From Halopseudomonas sabulinigri (GTDB lineage: Bacteria > Pseudomonadota > Gammaproteobacteria > Pseudomonadales > Pseudomonadaceae), in contig DRHT01000051.1 of the NCBI GenBank assembly GCA_011053055.1, forward strand, positions 62,001 through 126,000: a stretch of 64,000 nt of DNA, written 5' to 3'. Below the pieces are notes generated by a model that saw nothing but the letters and a program-made list of their open reading frames with translations, ran no database searches and was not told where the DNA came from. Shown here one piece after another: positions 40,236 to 51,713 of the stretch. Numbering within the stretch: the first letter of the stretch is position 1; each line of letters opens with the position of its first letter. A program made the position numbers and the translations under genes.

Positions 40236-42857
40236 TCAGCGCTTGGCTTTCTTGCGGCCATCATCCACCGACCAGGCTTTGCCATCGTGAAAGGCACGCC
40301 AGCCGGTAGGCTTGCCTTCAAGTTCACTTTGCACGTACTGCTCTTTGGTCTTGCGACTATAACGAACCACTGTCGGATTGCCGTCCGGATCAGCTACCGG
40401 AGCATCCATAAGGAAGTGGTACTTGGGGTCAATTTCTTTCTTGTGCGGCAACAGCTCCTTGACCAGAGGCGCCCGCGTTTCCCGGTTTTTTGGGAACAAG
40501 CTGGCGGCCAGGAACAACCCGGACGCACCATCACGCAAAATATAGACGTCATCGACCTTTTCGCACTTCAGCTCAGGCATCGGCACTGGGTCCATCTTTG
40601 GCGGTGCCGCTTCACCACTTTTCAGTAGTTTACGAGTATTTTTGCACTCGCTATTGGTGCAACCGAAATACTTGCCGAAACGACCCGTCTTCAGCTGCAT
40701 CTCATTACCGCATTTATCGCACTCAATGATGGGTCCGTCGTAGCCCTTGATCTTGAATTGCCCGGCTTCTATTTCAAAGCCACTGCAGTCAGGGTTATTA
40801 CCGCACACATGCAGCTTGCGCTTTTCATCGACTAGGTAGCTATCCATTGCCGTACTGCAAATTGGGCAACGATGCTTAGCACGTAATATGCGAGACTCAC
40901 CTTCATCATCGTCTGCCGCCACGTCGTTGCCCGGCACCAGGTTAATGGTTTCTTTGCAGCGTTCTTTGGGCGGCAACGCATAGCCCGAGCAGCCAAGGAA
41001 AACGCCAGTAGACGCTGTGCGAATCATCATCTGACGACCACAGACCTTACAGGCGATATCGGTGGGTGTGGGCTGATTGGCACGCATACTGCGCTCATCG
41101 TCCGCAGACGATGCCGCTTTCAGCTTGGTACTGAAGTCTGCGTAAAAATCGTCAAGCACCTGCTTCCAGATAACCTCGCCTTGAGCAACATCATCCAGCG
41201 ACTCTTCCATGCGAGCAGTGAAGCTATAGTCCATCAGGTTAGGAAAGCTCTCGCTCAAACGCTCGGTGACAATGTCGCCCATTTTCTCGGCGTAGAAACG
41301 ACGATTATTAAGCGCAACGTAACCACGCTCTTGAATCGTTGAAATGATCGATGCGTAAGTGGATGGGCGGCCAATACCGCGCTTCTCCAACTCCTTTACC
41401 AAGCTGGCCTCGGCATAACGCGACGGCGGCTTGGTGAAGTGCTGCTTTGGCTCCAGCGCCTGCAACGCCAGCAGATCTTCAACTCTGATATCCGGGAGCA
41501 CCTCGTCTTCGCCACCCTTACCCTGCGGCACCATCACTTTGGTGTAACCATCAAACTTGAGAATACGCCCCTTGGCGCGCAACTCGAAATCACCAGCGCC
41601 GACCTGAATACTGGTAGACAAATACTTGGCAGGCGTCATCTGACAGGCCACGAATTGACGCCAGATCAGCTCATACAAGCGCTCGGCATCACGCTCCATA
41701 CCCTTCAAATCAGTCTGCTTGAGCTTGACGTCGGAGGGGCGAATCGCTTCGTGCGCTTCCTGCGCGCCTTCCTTACTGCTGTAAGAGTTAGGCTTCTCTG
41801 GCAGGTAATCCTTACCAAAGGTTTTTTCAATATAGTCGCGCGCCATGCTGACGGCATCGACCGAAAGATTGGTCGAGTCGGTACGCATGTAGGTGATATA
41901 ACCCGCTTCATACAGACGCTGGGCCATCATCATGGTCTTCTTCACACTGAAGCTCAGGCGCGTACTGGCAGCCTGTTGCAGCGTGGAGGTAATAAAAGGT
42001 GCGTTGGGGCGTGAGCTGGTTGGCTTGTCTTCACGCTTGAGAACGCGGTACTCAGCTTTCTCGAGCACAGCCAGCGCAGCGTCTGTCTGCGCCTTTTCTG
42101 TTGGCCTGAAGGCCTCTCCGGCCTGCTTAACCACCTCAAAACGCACCGCTTCAGCTTTAGGCGTATGCAGTTGCGCGTGAATTTCCCAGAATTCTTCCGG
42201 AATAAAGGCGCGAATCTCACGCTCGCGGTCAACAATCAGCTTTACCGCGACCGATTGGACTCGACCAGCAGACAGGCCACGGGCAATTTTCTGCCACAAC
42301 AGCGGCGACACCATGTAACCAACCACGCGATCAAGAAAACGACGGGCTTGCTGCGCGTTAACTCGATTCAGGTCCAGCTTACCCGGCTTAGAAAAGGCTT
42401 CTTGAATGGCTTTCTTGGTGATCTCGTTGAACACCACGCGCTTATAGCGGCTTTCGTCACCACCGATACTTTCCCGCAGGTGCCAGGCAATAGCCTCCCC
42501 TTCGCGGTCCAAATCCGTCGCGAGATAAACGGTGTCGGCATCTTTGGCCAAGCGGCGCAGTTCATCGACAACCTTTTCTTTGCCCGGCAAGATCTCATAC
42601 TGGGCAGCCCAGCCGTTGTCCGGGTCCACGCCCATACGCTTGACCAGTTGGGCGCGCGCTTTAGCCAGTTTTTCCTGCTCACTGGCGGGTGCCGCTTTGC
42701 GACCTCCCTTGGGTTTGCTGTCGGTCTTGGCACTACCGCTAGTGGGCAGATCGCGAATGTGACCGATGCTCGACTTCACAATGAAATCGTTACCAAGATA
42801 TTTGTTAATCGTCTTGGCTTTGGCCGGTGATTCCACAATGACCAGTGCTTTTCCCAT
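40236..42857 (-). CDS. topA: DNA topoisomerase I
   Basis: Type IA enzyme that relaxes negative supercoils; 873 residues. The Toprim domain has [19 protein letters not shown] and [13 protein letters not shown]. The active-site Tyr lies in [10 protein letters not shown]. Three C-terminal zinc-ribbon-like repeats ([24 protein letters not shown]) precede a tail ending in KKAKR. The N-terminal insertion after DLPTSGS is charged and variable. An AGGA precedes the ATG. Confidence 0.97.
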   Translation of the reverse strand: MGKALVIVESPAKAKTINKYLGNDFIVKSSIGHIRDLPTSGSAKTDSKPKGGRKAAPASEQEKLAKARAQLVKRMGVDPDNGWAAQYEILPGKEKVVDELRRLAKDADTVYLATDLDREGEAIAWHLRESIGGDESRYKRVVFNEITKKAIQEAFSKPGKLDLNRVNAQQARRFLDRVVGYMVSPLLWQKIARGLSAGRVQSVAVKLIVDREREIRAFIPEEFWEIHAQLHTPKAEAVRFEVVKQAGEAFRPTEKAQTDAALAVLEKAEYRVLKREDKPTSSRPNAPFITSTLQQAASTRLSFSVKKTMMMAQRLYEAGYITYMRTDSTNLSVDAVSMARDYIEKTFGKDYLPEKPNSYSSKEGAQEAHEAIRPSDVKLKQTDLKGMERDAERLYELIWRQFVACQMTPAKYLSTSIQVGAGDFELRAKGRILKFDGYTKVMVPQGKGGEDEVLPDIRVEDLLALQALEPKQHFTKPPSRYAEASLVKELEKRGIGRPSTYASIISTIQERGYVALNNRRFYAEKMGDIVTERLSESFPNLMDYSFTARMEESLDDVAQGEVIWKQVLDDFYADFSTKLKAASSADDERSMRANQPTPTDIACKVCGRQMMIRTASTGVFLGCSGYALPPKERCKETINLVPGNDVAADDDEGESRILRAKHRCPICSTAMDSYLVDEKRKLHVCGNNPDCSGFEIEAGQFKIKGYDGPIIECDKCGNEMQLKTGRFGKYFGCTNSECKNTRKLLKSGEAAPPKMDPVPMPELKCEKVDDVYILRDGASGLFLAASLFPKNRETRAPLVKELLPHKKEIDPKYHFLMDAPVADPDGNPTVVRYSRKTKEQYVQSELEGKPTGWRAFHDGKAWSVDDGRKKAKR

Positions 42858-42952
42858 AGGTAATCGTTTTCCTGACTCAAGCTATTTGAATGGTCCACAG
42901 ACCCTGTGGCGCTAGCGTAAAAGGGTCTGCTGGCGGCCGGAGGGGCCAGAGC

Positions 42953-43165
42953 CTACACGTCTTCGTTGATAAAGGTAAAGCGCGGATATGCTTTGCCGTC
43001 AACCTCTACTGTTTCTTCAAACATCGCCTGTGGCCGCACCCAGAGATCGAAATTGCCATACAGCGTACGATAAACCACCAAGCTTTCTTCGTTCTCTGAG
43101 TGGGTCGCCAGACCAATTACCTCGTAGTCCTTGCCTTTATAGTGCCGATACCGTCCGGGACGCAT
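42953..43165 (-). CDS. DUF1653 protein
   Basis: A 70-residue soluble protein, MRPGRYRHYKGKDYEVIGLA and later VVYRTLYG, WVRPQAMFEETV; this is the DUF1653 family of unknown role. The ATG at 43165 is favoured by AAGGAG exactly 6 nt upstream and by the family start; the frame can be read back to 43234. It lies between topA and the fadBA terminator on the same strand. Confidence 0.85.
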   Translation of the reverse strand: MRPGRYRHYKGKDYEVIGLATHSENEESLVVYRTLYGNFDLWVRPQAMFEETVEVDGKAYPRFTFINEDV

Positions 43166-43218
43166 AAACCGCTCCTTCATCATCGCTGGCGCAGCGCTTT
43201 CTGGCGCCAACCACACAT

Positions 43219-43246
43219 AAAAAAGCCGAGGCACAAGGCCCCGGCT
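43219..43246 (-). terminator. Terminator of fadBA
   Basis: On the minus strand a 9-bp stem with one mismatch (43246-43238 with 43232-43224, 5-nt loop), followed by six T (43224-43219). It stands 20 bp after the fadA stop. Confidence 0.85.
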
Positions 43247-43266
43247 CTGGTTACACCCTTACCGTC

Positions 43267-44472
<1,206 letters not shown>

Positions 44473-46620
44473 TTAACCGAAGAATTTTTGGCCGGTCTTC
44501 GCCATTTCACGCAACTTTTCAGTTGGAGCATACATGGCGCCGAACTCGGCGTATTTATCCGCCATGGCCACAAACTCAGCCACACCAATGGTATCGATAT
44601 AGCGCAGCGCGCCACCGCGGAAGGGCGGGAAGCCAATACCGTAAATCAGACCCATGTCCGCGTCGGCAGCCGACTCAACGATGCCGTCTTCCAGGCAGCG
44701 TACAGTCTCCAAACACAGCGGAACCATCATGATTTCGAGAATCTGTTCGTCGGTGAACTCGCGCTGCTCCAACACAACGGGCTTGAGCAGTTCGTAGGCT
44801 TGCGGATCGACAACCTTCTTCGTCTTCCCTTTCTTATCGGTCTCGTAGGCGTAGAAGCCCTTGCCGGTCTTCTGGCCCAAACGGTTAGCTTCATACATCA
44901 CGTCGACCGCAGTCTTAGTGGTGTCAGCCATACGGTCTGGATAGCCTTCAGCCATAACATCGCGGCCGTGATGACCGGTGTCCATGCCGACCACGTCCAT
45001 CAGGTACGCAGGGCCCATTGGCCAGCCGAATTTTTCCATGATCTTGTCAACGCGCTGGAAGTCGGCACCCATGTTGATCAGGCGAGCAAAACCGCCGAAG
45101 TACGGGAACAGAATACGGTTGACCAGGAAGCCAGGGCAGTCGTTGACTACAACCGGCGTCTTACCCATTTTCTTGGCGTAAGCCACGGTGGTAGCAATCG
45201 CCTTGTCACTGGACTTCTCACCACGGATAACCTCAACCAGCGGCATCATGTGCACTGGGTTAAAGAAATGCATGCCGCAGAAGTTTTCCGGACGCTTGAG
45301 CGCCTGCGCCAGGTAGGTGATGGAGATAGTCGAAGTATTGGAAGCGATGATCGCGTCATCGCGAACATAACCTTCAACCTCTGCCAGCACAGCGTGCTTG
45401 ACCTTAGGGTTCTCGACTACAGCTTCAACCACGATGTCGACTTCCTTGAAGTCGCCATAAGACATGGTCGGGCGAATAGCGTTGAGCGCCTTAGCCATTT
45501 GCTCAGGCTTCATACGGCCTTTGGCCACACGCTTGCCAAGCAGCTTGGAGGCTTCATCCAGACCCAGTTGAATACCCTCTTCGCGGATATCCTTCATCAG
45601 GATAGGCGTGCCCTTAACCGCAGACTGATACGCAATACCACCGCCCATGATACCGGCGCCCAATACGGCACCCAGCTTCACGTCGCCAGCTTGTTTATCA
45701 TACTGTTTAGCTTTGTGCTTCAGAGCTTGATCGTTCAGGAACAGACCAACCAGGCTGGCAGCCACAGTGGTTTTAGCCAGTTTGGCAAAACCAGCTGCTT
45801 CAATTTCCAGCGCCTTCTCACGGCCATGGTTAGCCGCTTTCTGGATAGTCTTGATGGCTTCAACCGGGGCTGGATAATTCGGACCAGCCTGGCCAGCAAC
45901 GAAACCCTTGGAGGTTTCGAACGCCATCATCTGCTCGATGGTGTTGAGCTTGATTTTTTCCAGTTTGGGCTGACGCTTGGCCTTGAAATCCAGTTCGCCA
46001 GACAGCGCACGCTTGATGATATCCAAAGCGCCTGCCATCAGCTGGTCGTCAGCAACAACGGCATCGACCGCACCCATTTTCAGGGCGTTGTCGGCGCGCT
46101 GCTCAGCACCGCCGCAGATCCATTCAATCGCGTTATCAACGCCAATCAGGCGTGGCAAGCGCACAGTACCGCCGAAGCCCGGGTAGATACCCAACTTGAC
46201 TTCTGGCAGACCGATCTTGGCACTCGCAGCCATGACACGGAAATCCGCAGCCAGACACATTTCCAGACCGCCGCCCAGCGCAATGCCATTGATAGCAGCG
46301 ACTGTAGGAACGTTCAGGTCTTCAAACGCGCTGAAGATCTTGTTGGCCTCGAGACTACCGGCAATCAAATCTTCTTCCGGCAGTTTGAAGCTGTTGACGA
46401 ACTCGGTGATATCGGCGCCGACGATGAATACGTCCTTGCCGCTGGTGACGATTACGCCCGTCACATCACTGTTATTTTGAATAGCCTCGACTGCCGCTTG
46501 TAACTCGGACAGTGTGGCGCTGTTGAACTTGTTGACCGACTCGCCCTGCAGATCAAATCTGAGCTCGACGATGCCGTCTTCAAGACCTTGAACCGTGATG
46601 GCTTTACCTTCGTAAATCAT
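44473..46620 (-). CDS. fadB: Fatty-acid oxidation complex alpha subunit FadB
   Basis: Multifunctional enzyme of 715 residues. The N-terminal enoyl-CoA hydratase/isomerase domain has GADITEF and [18 protein letters not shown] (quoted in outline). The 3-hydroxyacyl-CoA dehydrogenase domain has the NAD motif [11 protein letters not shown] near residue 320 and [13 protein letters not shown]. The ATG at 46620 (MIYEGKAI) has GGAGA 7 nt upstream; a TTG one codon earlier is ignored. Likely under PsrA control given the site at 46743. Confidence 0.96.
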   Translation of the reverse strand: MIYEGKAITVQGLEDGIVELRFDLQGESVNKFNSATLSELQAAVEAIQNNSDVTGVIVTSGKDVFIVGADITEFVNSFKLPEEDLIAGSLEANKIFSAFEDLNVPTVAAINGIALGGGLEMCLAADFRVMAASAKIGLPEVKLGIYPGFGGTVRLPRLIGVDNAIEWICGGAEQRADNALKMGAVDAVVADDQLMAGALDIIKRALSGELDFKAKRQPKLEKIKLNTIEQMMAFETSKGFVAGQAGPNYPAPVEAIKTIQKAANHGREKALEIEAAGFAKLAKTTVAASLVGLFLNDQALKHKAKQYDKQAGDVKLGAVLGAGIMGGGIAYQSAVKGTPILMKDIREEGIQLGLDEASKLLGKRVAKGRMKPEQMAKALNAIRPTMSYGDFKEVDIVVEAVVENPKVKHAVLAEVEGYVRDDAIIASNTSTISITYLAQALKRPENFCGMHFFNPVHMMPLVEVIRGEKSSDKAIATTVAYAKKMGKTPVVVNDCPGFLVNRILFPYFGGFARLINMGADFQRVDKIMEKFGWPMGPAYLMDVVGMDTGHHGRDVMAEGYPDRMADTTKTAVDVMYEANRLGQKTGKGFYAYETDKKGKTKKVVDPQAYELLKPVVLEQREFTDEQILEIMMVPLCLETVRCLEDGIVESAADADMGLIYGIGFPPFRGGALRYIDTIGVAEFVAMADKYAEFGAMYAPTEKLREMAKTGQKFFG

Positions 46621-46742
46621 CAACTGATCTCCACGCTATGAAAGCACATGAGAAACACCAGTCGCCAAAACCGGCTTTGAGCCAGCGAACAACTGATGTC
46701 ATGAACGATCCCGATCCTCGGCGAAACGATGAACAAAAAATT

Positions 46743-46756
46743 CATACGACCGTTTG
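46743..46756. promoter_or_regulatory. Candidate PsrA site upstream of fadBA
   Basis: CATACGACCGTTTG fits CAAAC-N4-GTTTG with one mismatch in the left half. It lies 122 bp before fadB. PsrA represses fadBA in P. aeruginosa, which supports the reading, but a single site of this quality can arise by chance. Confidence 0.4.
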
Positions 46757-47105
46757 ATTCGGGTGCGCACACCTTCTTCCAAAACCTTGCGCTTGTCAAT
46801 CAGCCTGCTTTTGAGCAGCGCCAAAACACATCGGCAAAACCTCGGTTAAAGATTGTTTTTTTATTCAATAACAACGATTTGAGTGACATTCATAAGACCG
46901 CATCAAGAAGCGGCAAAAATACCTACCAGAACACTTAAAACACATAATGTAGCAGGCCCGAAGCCCACAGCAAGTCAGTCACCAAAACAGCAAAACAGAG
47001 CCATATGCTTTGTTTTGCAACGTCTTCATGCTCAACAATAGTTAAGACGACAAAACAGGCTGCACCCAAGACCCCAAGACTGCTAGTATCCGGAAAAAAG
47101 GAGAA
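46757..47105. other. Intergenic region between fadB and universal stress gene
   Basis: Together with the preceding 130 bp this is the longest gene-free stretch apart from the rne leader (about 490 bp). It is AT-rich compared with its neighbours, and no ORF in it has convincing coding character. It contains an inverted repeat at 46990-47018 and A/T tracts near 46850-46862. No confident promoter could be picked for either divergent gene. Confidence 0.5.
46990..47018. repeat. Inverted repeat GCAAAACA-N13-TGTTTTGC
   Basis: Two perfect 8-bp arms (46990-46997, 47011-47018) with a 13-bp spacer, 94 bp upstream of the universal stress gene. There is no T-run, so it is not a terminator; a regulator-binding site is possible. 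Confidence 0.55.
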
Positions 47106-47111
47106 TTGCCG

Positions 47112-47549
47112 ATGCTGTACTCACACGTGTTGGTGGCAGTGGATTTGATCGAAGAATGCCGCGCCGTTGCCGACCACGCCATGAAGCTGGCCAAGGCGCT
47201 GGACGCTAAGCTGTCGTTACTGCATGTGGTTGAGCCGCTTGCCATGGCCTACGGCGGAGACGTACCAATGGATCTGTCGATGCTGCAACAACAGCAATTC
47301 GAGCAAGCCAAGGAGCGTATGCAGCTGTTCGCCGCCGATTACGGCTTACCGGATGACCGCTTACAGATTTCCTTCGGCCATCCACGCCAAGAAATTCATC
47401 GCGTTGCCGAAGAACAGAGCTGTGATCTGATTGTAGTGGGCAGCCATGGTCGTCACGGATTGGCGCTACTGCTCGGCTCAACCGCCAATGACGTGTTACA
47501 CGGCGCACCCTGCGACGTTATTGCAGTGCGCCTAGGCAAGAAGAGCTGA
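47112..47549 (+). CDS. Universal stress protein (UspA family)
   Basis: A 145-residue cytoplasmic protein with the Usp fold. YSHVLVAVDL starts it and GSHGRHGLALLLGSTA carries the ATP-binding pattern G-x2-G-x9-G(S/T), so it should be an ATP-binding member. I choose the ATG at 47112: AAGGAG stands 8 nt upstream, while the TTG at 47106 would be only 2 nt from it. It stands alone and converges with uup. Confidence 0.92.
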   Translation: MLYSHVLVAVDLIEECRAVADHAMKLAKALDAKLSLLHVVEPLAMAYGGDVPMDLSMLQQQQFEQAKERMQLFAADYGLPDDRLQISFGHPRQEIHRVAEEQSCDLIVVGSHGRHGLALLLGSTANDVLHGAPCDVIAVRLGKKS

Positions 47550-47561
47550 AGCTTTCTTTCG

Positions 47562-47623
47562 GCAACAAGCCTCAAGCTAAAAGCGATAAGGTATTCGAGC
47601 GCTTTTAACTTGCAGCTTGCCGC
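47562..47623. repeat. Long imperfect inverted repeat between usp and uup
   Basis: Two 24-nt arms (47562-47585 and 47600-47623) complementary except for about five positions, with a 14-nt loop. It lies between two convergent genes. It lacks a long U-tract but contains TTTTAA in the right arm. It may be a terminator or a REP-like hairpin. Confidence 0.5.
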
Positions 47624-47636
47624 TAGCGGACGCGAA

Positions 47637-49559
47637 CTAGCCGCCCGCTAACTCCTCTAGTTCAGCCCAGCGCTCCATCGCCACATCCAGCTCCTGCTGC
47701 TTCTGCTCGACATCTGCGAGCACCTTGGCGGTCGCGTCATGCGACTGCTGATAAAAGGCAGGATCGCTGATCTGTTGCTGAAGCTCTTCCAACTTTCGCT
47801 CCAGTTTTTCCATGGTTTCCGGCAACGCATCCAGTTCGCGTTGCAGCTTATAACTCAGCTTGACCTTGGGTTGCGCAGGTGCAGCAACTTCGGCAGGTGC
47901 TGGGGTTTCCACCGCCGCTGGCTCAGTCTGCGAATTGGCATCCTCACCCCACTCTGCCAGAGTCTCAATACGCCCACCCTGGCGCAACCAATCGGCATAG
48001 CCACCCACGTACTCACGCACCTTGCCGTTGCCCTCAAAGACCAAGCTGCTGGTAACCACGTTATCCAGGAAGGCTCGGTCGTGACTAACGATCAGTACAG
48101 TGCCGTCAAAGCCAGCCAATACTTCCTCCAATAGCTCCAGCGTCTCCACATCCAGGTCGTTGGTCGGCTCATCCAACACCAGCATGTTGGCAGGCTTGCT
48201 GAACAGTCGCGCCAGCAACAAGCGCGCACGCTCGCCACCCGACAACGCTTTAACAGGGGTACGCGCGCGCTCAGGCGAGAACAGGAAGTCCCCCAGATAG
48301 CTGATTACATGCCGGCGATCGCCATTGATCTCGATGAAATCTCGACCTTCGGAAATGTTATCGATAACGGTTTTTTCCGGCTCAAGCTGGTCACGCAGCT
48401 GATCAAAATAAGCCACCTCCAGTTTGGTGCCGCTGTGAATCTTGCCGCTATCAGGCTGCAGCTTGCCCAACAGGAGCTTGAGCAACGTGCTCTTGCCGCA
48501 CCCGTTATTACCGATCAGGCCAATGCGGTCACCACGAATGACATTGAAAGACAGGTCGCGTACCAACGGCGTGCGGCCGGGCCAAGCAAAGTTAATGTGC
48601 TCGACTTCGATAACCCGCTTACCCGACGAGTCAGCCGTTTCCAGCTGGAAGCTGGCTTTACCCTGACGCTCGATGCGTTGCGCACGATCATCACGCATCG
48701 CCTTGAGCGCTCGTACCCGGCCCTCGTTACGGGTACGTCGAGCTTTGATACCCTGTCGAATCCACACTTCTTCCTGAGCCAGCTTCTTATCAAACAAGGC
48801 GTTGGCTGTCGCTTCTGCTGCCAGCTGCTGCTCTTTATGCTCAAGGAAGCTGTGGTAGTTACCCACCCAGTCGATCAATTGACCACGGTCCAACTCCATA
48901 ATCCGTGTAGCCAGCGCCTGCAAGAATTGACGGTCGTGAGTGATGAAAAGCACAGCGCCGCGGAAGTCCAGCAGCACTTGTTCCAGCCAGGCAATGGTAT
49001 GAATGTCCAAGTGGTTGGTTGGCTCATCCAGCAGCAGCACGTCCGGCTCGGCCACCAGCGCTTGCGCCAACAATACCCGGCGACGCCAGCCACCCGACAA
49101 CTCTGACATCTGCTTGTCTGCGGGCAGACCGAGACGCGTCAATGTGGTTTCAACCAACTGATCCAGACGCCAGCCGTCCTTTGCTTCCAGCCGCTCTTGC
49201 ACTTTCTCCAGTCGCGCCAGCTCAGCGTCGCCCATCTCACCGGTAATTAAGTGATGATACTCGGCCAGCAACTCGCCTACCCCTTCCAGGCCAGCGGCGA
49301 CCACGTCGTAGACTGTTTTATCGTCAGCCTTGGGTAGCTCCTGCGGTAACTGACCGATCTTCAGGCCAGGCGCTTTCCATATCTCACCTTCATCAGCCGG
49401 TTGATCGCCATCGATCAGCCGGAACAGGCTCGATTTGCCCGTACCATTGCGGCCAATCAGGCACACCCGTTCACCTCGGTCGAGCTGAAAGCTGACCTTG
49501 TCGAGCAGCGGATTGAGGCCGAAGGCCAGCGAAACATCGGTAAAAGAAAGAAGAGCCAT
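47637..49559 (-). CDS. uup: ABC-F family ATPase Uup
   Basis: Soluble ribosome-associated ABC-F protein of 640 residues with two ATPase cassettes. The first has GRNGTGKSSLF, LSGGWRRRVLLAQAL and LLLDEPTNHLD; the second has GNNGCGKSTLLKLL, LSGGERARLLLARLF and LVLDEPTNDLD. A C-terminal coiled coil (about residues 560-635, KLERKLEELQQQ) fits the DNA/RNA-binding tail of Uup. No membrane helices. Single gene. In E. coli Uup affects transposon excision and ribosome function. Confidence 0.92.
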   Translation of the reverse strand: MALLSFTDVSLAFGLNPLLDKVSFQLDRGERVCLIGRNGTGKSSLFRLIDGDQPADEGEIWKAPGLKIGQLPQELPKADDKTVYDVVAAGLEGVGELLAEYHHLITGEMGDAELARLEKVQERLEAKDGWRLDQLVETTLTRLGLPADKQMSELSGGWRRRVLLAQALVAEPDVLLLDEPTNHLDIHTIAWLEQVLLDFRGAVLFITHDRQFLQALATRIMELDRGQLIDWVGNYHSFLEHKEQQLAAEATANALFDKKLAQEEVWIRQGIKARRTRNEGRVRALKAMRDDRAQRIERQGKASFQLETADSSGKRVIEVEHINFAWPGRTPLVRDLSFNVIRGDRIGLIGNNGCGKSTLLKLLLGKLQPDSGKIHSGTKLEVAYFDQLRDQLEPEKTVIDNISEGRDFIEINGDRRHVISYLGDFLFSPERARTPVKALSGGERARLLLARLFSKPANMLVLDEPTNDLDVETLELLEEVLAGFDGTVLIVSHDRAFLDNVVTSSLVFEGNGKVREYVGGYADWLRQGGRIETLAEWGEDANSQTEPAAVETPAPAEVAAPAQPKVKLSYKLQRELDALPETMEKLERKLEELQQQISDPAFYQQSHDATAKVLADVEQKQQELDVAMERWAELEELAGG

Positions 49560-49759
49560 AGCACACCTGTGATTGAATCAGACGCGCATTCTACCTGTAG
49601 CGGCGTCGCTCTGTAACAAATGCCCATTAATTCGCAGACGCCCCTTTTTCAGCGCGGGGCAAAAAGCTAAGCTGTGAGCACAGGTTCGTCGTCCGCAACG
49701 CCCGTCTGCGCGCACCTGACATTCACTCGGCCATTTGTTGCCTTCCCGGCAGGATCACT

Positions 49760-51709
49760 ATGCACCGCACCGCCCGTTTCCGTTCCGCTGTACTGCACTG
49801 CCTTCTGGCTACTAGCCTGTTATTTATCAGTTTCTTTGCTCAGGCCGGCAAACTGGAGACGCAGCGACTGCTGTACGATCAGGCTTTAGCCGCCATAGAA
49901 AAAGGCGATACCAGCCGGTACCGACAACTTGAGTCCGGTTTGCGTGACTATCCGCTGTACGGTTACCTGGTGCTGGCTGATCTCAATCATAGCTTTGCGA
50001 CTGCCTCGGACGAGCAAATCAGCGTATTTATGCGCACCTACGGCGACCTGCCCTTCGCTAATCGCCTGAAAGCACGTTGGCTTGCGCGCTTGGCTCACCA
50101 AGGAAAATGGTCCGCGTTCGAGAAAAATTACACGGCAGCGGACAAAAGCGCCGCGTTAGATTGCCAGGCGGTTATGTACCAGTGGCACAACGGTGATCGC
50201 GCCGGGGCAATGCAGCAGGCACAAGAACTGTGGACTGTAGGTCGCTCACAGCCCAATGCGTGCGACCCCTTGTTCGAGCGCTGGCAACAGGCCGGCGGCC
50301 TCAGTGAAGACATCGTCTGGCAGCGCATTCGTCTTGCCCTGCTCTATCGTCAAGACGGGCTGGCGCGCTACCTAACCAAGCTGATGCCCAGCCAAACCGC
50401 GCTGGCTGAGCGCTTTGTCGATACCGCCACCAAACCCACGTTGCTGCGCCAAACTGCGAACTACCGCGTCAATGCTAATCAGCCGGCAGACAAGCTCACC
50501 GACATCGCCACCGTATCGCTACGCCGCCTGGGTCGCGACGACAGCAGCGCTGCCCTGGCAATCTGGCCTCTATACCAAGACTTGCCTTACAGCGAAGAAG
50601 ATCGTTTGGCGATCACCCGCGACATAGGCGTGCGTCAAGCGCGCAAGGTAGAGCCTGCCGCCCTCGCCTTCATGGCAGCAAACGATCCGCTGATGAAGGA
50701 CGACGAGGTTAGCGAATGGCGTATTCGCCTGGCGTTGCGCACCCGCAACTGGGAGACCGCACGTTCGCTGACCCAGCAAATGCCCGCTTCAATGAGCAGC
50801 CAGAGCCGCTGGCGCTACTGGAAACTGCGTAGCGCCCAGCTGGCTTCAAGCAATGCCGGCGATCTGGTCGACGAGTACAAGGCCCTGGCCCAGGAACGGG
50901 ATTTTTACGGTTTTCTTGCCGCTGAGCGCAGCAATCAGCCCTACGCACTGAATCATGTCAGTGCGCCGGTTTCCGACCAGCAACTGGAACAAGTCAGACA
51001 GCTAAACGCCACCCAGCGCGCCTATGAATTTCTCGGCCGTGGTGAGGTGGTCAATGCGCGACGCGAGTGGTATCACGCCGGCGACACCTTCAGCCGTGAA
51101 CAGCTGATGGCGCAAGCCAAGCTGGCACGAGAGATGAAGTGGTACTTCCCGGCCATACGCGGCATTAGCATTGCCGAATACTGGGACGATCTGGATATTC
51201 GCTTCCCGATGGCCTATCAAGAGCCGATCATGCAGCAGGCCCGTGTGCGGCAGATCAAATCAACCTGGGTTTACGCTATTACCCGGCAGGAAAGCGCCTT
51301 TATGGCTGACGCCCGTTCCCACGCCGGTGCCATGGGCCTAATGCAACTGATGCCCGCCACCGCGCGTGAAACTGCCGGTCAGTACGACATTCCTTATGGC
51401 GGCAACAACGATGCCTTGATACCGGAGCGCAATATCGCGATCGGCACAGCTTACCTGTCTCGTTTAAGTGGCCAATTCCAGGGCAACCGCGTGCTCGCCT
51501 CCGCCGCCTATAACGCTGGTCCGGGCCGAGTGCGTCAATGGACCCGTGGTATGGGCAGCTTGCCAGCAGATGTTTGGGTGGAAGCCATTCCCTTTGACGA
51601 AACACGCAAGTACGTACAAAGCGTATTGAGTTACGCCGTAATTTACGGGGAGAAGTTGGGTATCAAGCAAAGTGTGATGGAGCAGCACGAGCGCTATCTG
51701 GAGTTTTGA
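49760..51709 (+). CDS. slt: Soluble lytic murein transglycosylase
   Basis: Periplasmic Slt70-type enzyme of 649 residues. A signal peptide ends near FAQAG (about residue 30). A long superhelical region of about 430 residues leads to the C-terminal lysozyme-like domain. The catalytic Glu is Glu511 in RQESAFM; SHAGAMGLMQLMPATA and AAYNAGPGRVRQW complete the site. It forms 1,6-anhydromuropeptides, the substrates later met by NagZ. Its stop is 4 bp from that of the convergent cheV. Confidence 0.94.
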   Translation: MHRTARFRSAVLHCLLATSLLFISFFAQAGKLETQRLLYDQALAAIEKGDTSRYRQLESGLRDYPLYGYLVLADLNHSFATASDEQISVFMRTYGDLPFANRLKARWLARLAHQGKWSAFEKNYTAADKSAALDCQAVMYQWHNGDRAGAMQQAQELWTVGRSQPNACDPLFERWQQAGGLSEDIVWQRIRLALLYRQDGLARYLTKLMPSQTALAERFVDTATKPTLLRQTANYRVNANQPADKLTDIATVSLRRLGRDDSSAALAIWPLYQDLPYSEEDRLAITRDIGVRQARKVEPAALAFMAANDPLMKDDEVSEWRIRLALRTRNWETARSLTQQMPASMSSQSRWRYWKLRSAQLASSNAGDLVDEYKALAQERDFYGFLAAERSNQPYALNHVSAPVSDQQLEQVRQLNATQRAYEFLGRGEVVNARREWYHAGDTFSREQLMAQAKLAREMKWYFPAIRGISIAEYWDDLDIRFPMAYQEPIMQQARVRQIKSTWVYAITRQESAFMADARSHAGAMGLMQLMPATARETAGQYDIPYGGNNDALIPERNIAIGTAYLSRLSGQFQGNRVLASAAYNAGPGRVRQWTRGMGSLPADVWVEAIPFDETRKYVQSVLSYAVIYGEKLGIKQSVMEQHERYLEF

Positions 51710-51713
51710 GCGC

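Noticed and set aside
44488-46503. 671-codon open frame on the plus strand, antisense to fadB
   Set aside because: Its length comes from the codon bias of fadB in the opposite strand. The composition (many His, Gln and Arg) is that of a shadow frame, no family motif is visible and no Shine-Dalgarno stands before it.
46729-46938. 69-codon frame starting MNKKFIRPFD in the fadB-usp gap
   Set aside because: No family resemblance and atypical composition. It overlaps the candidate PsrA site and no clear Shine-Dalgarno was found.
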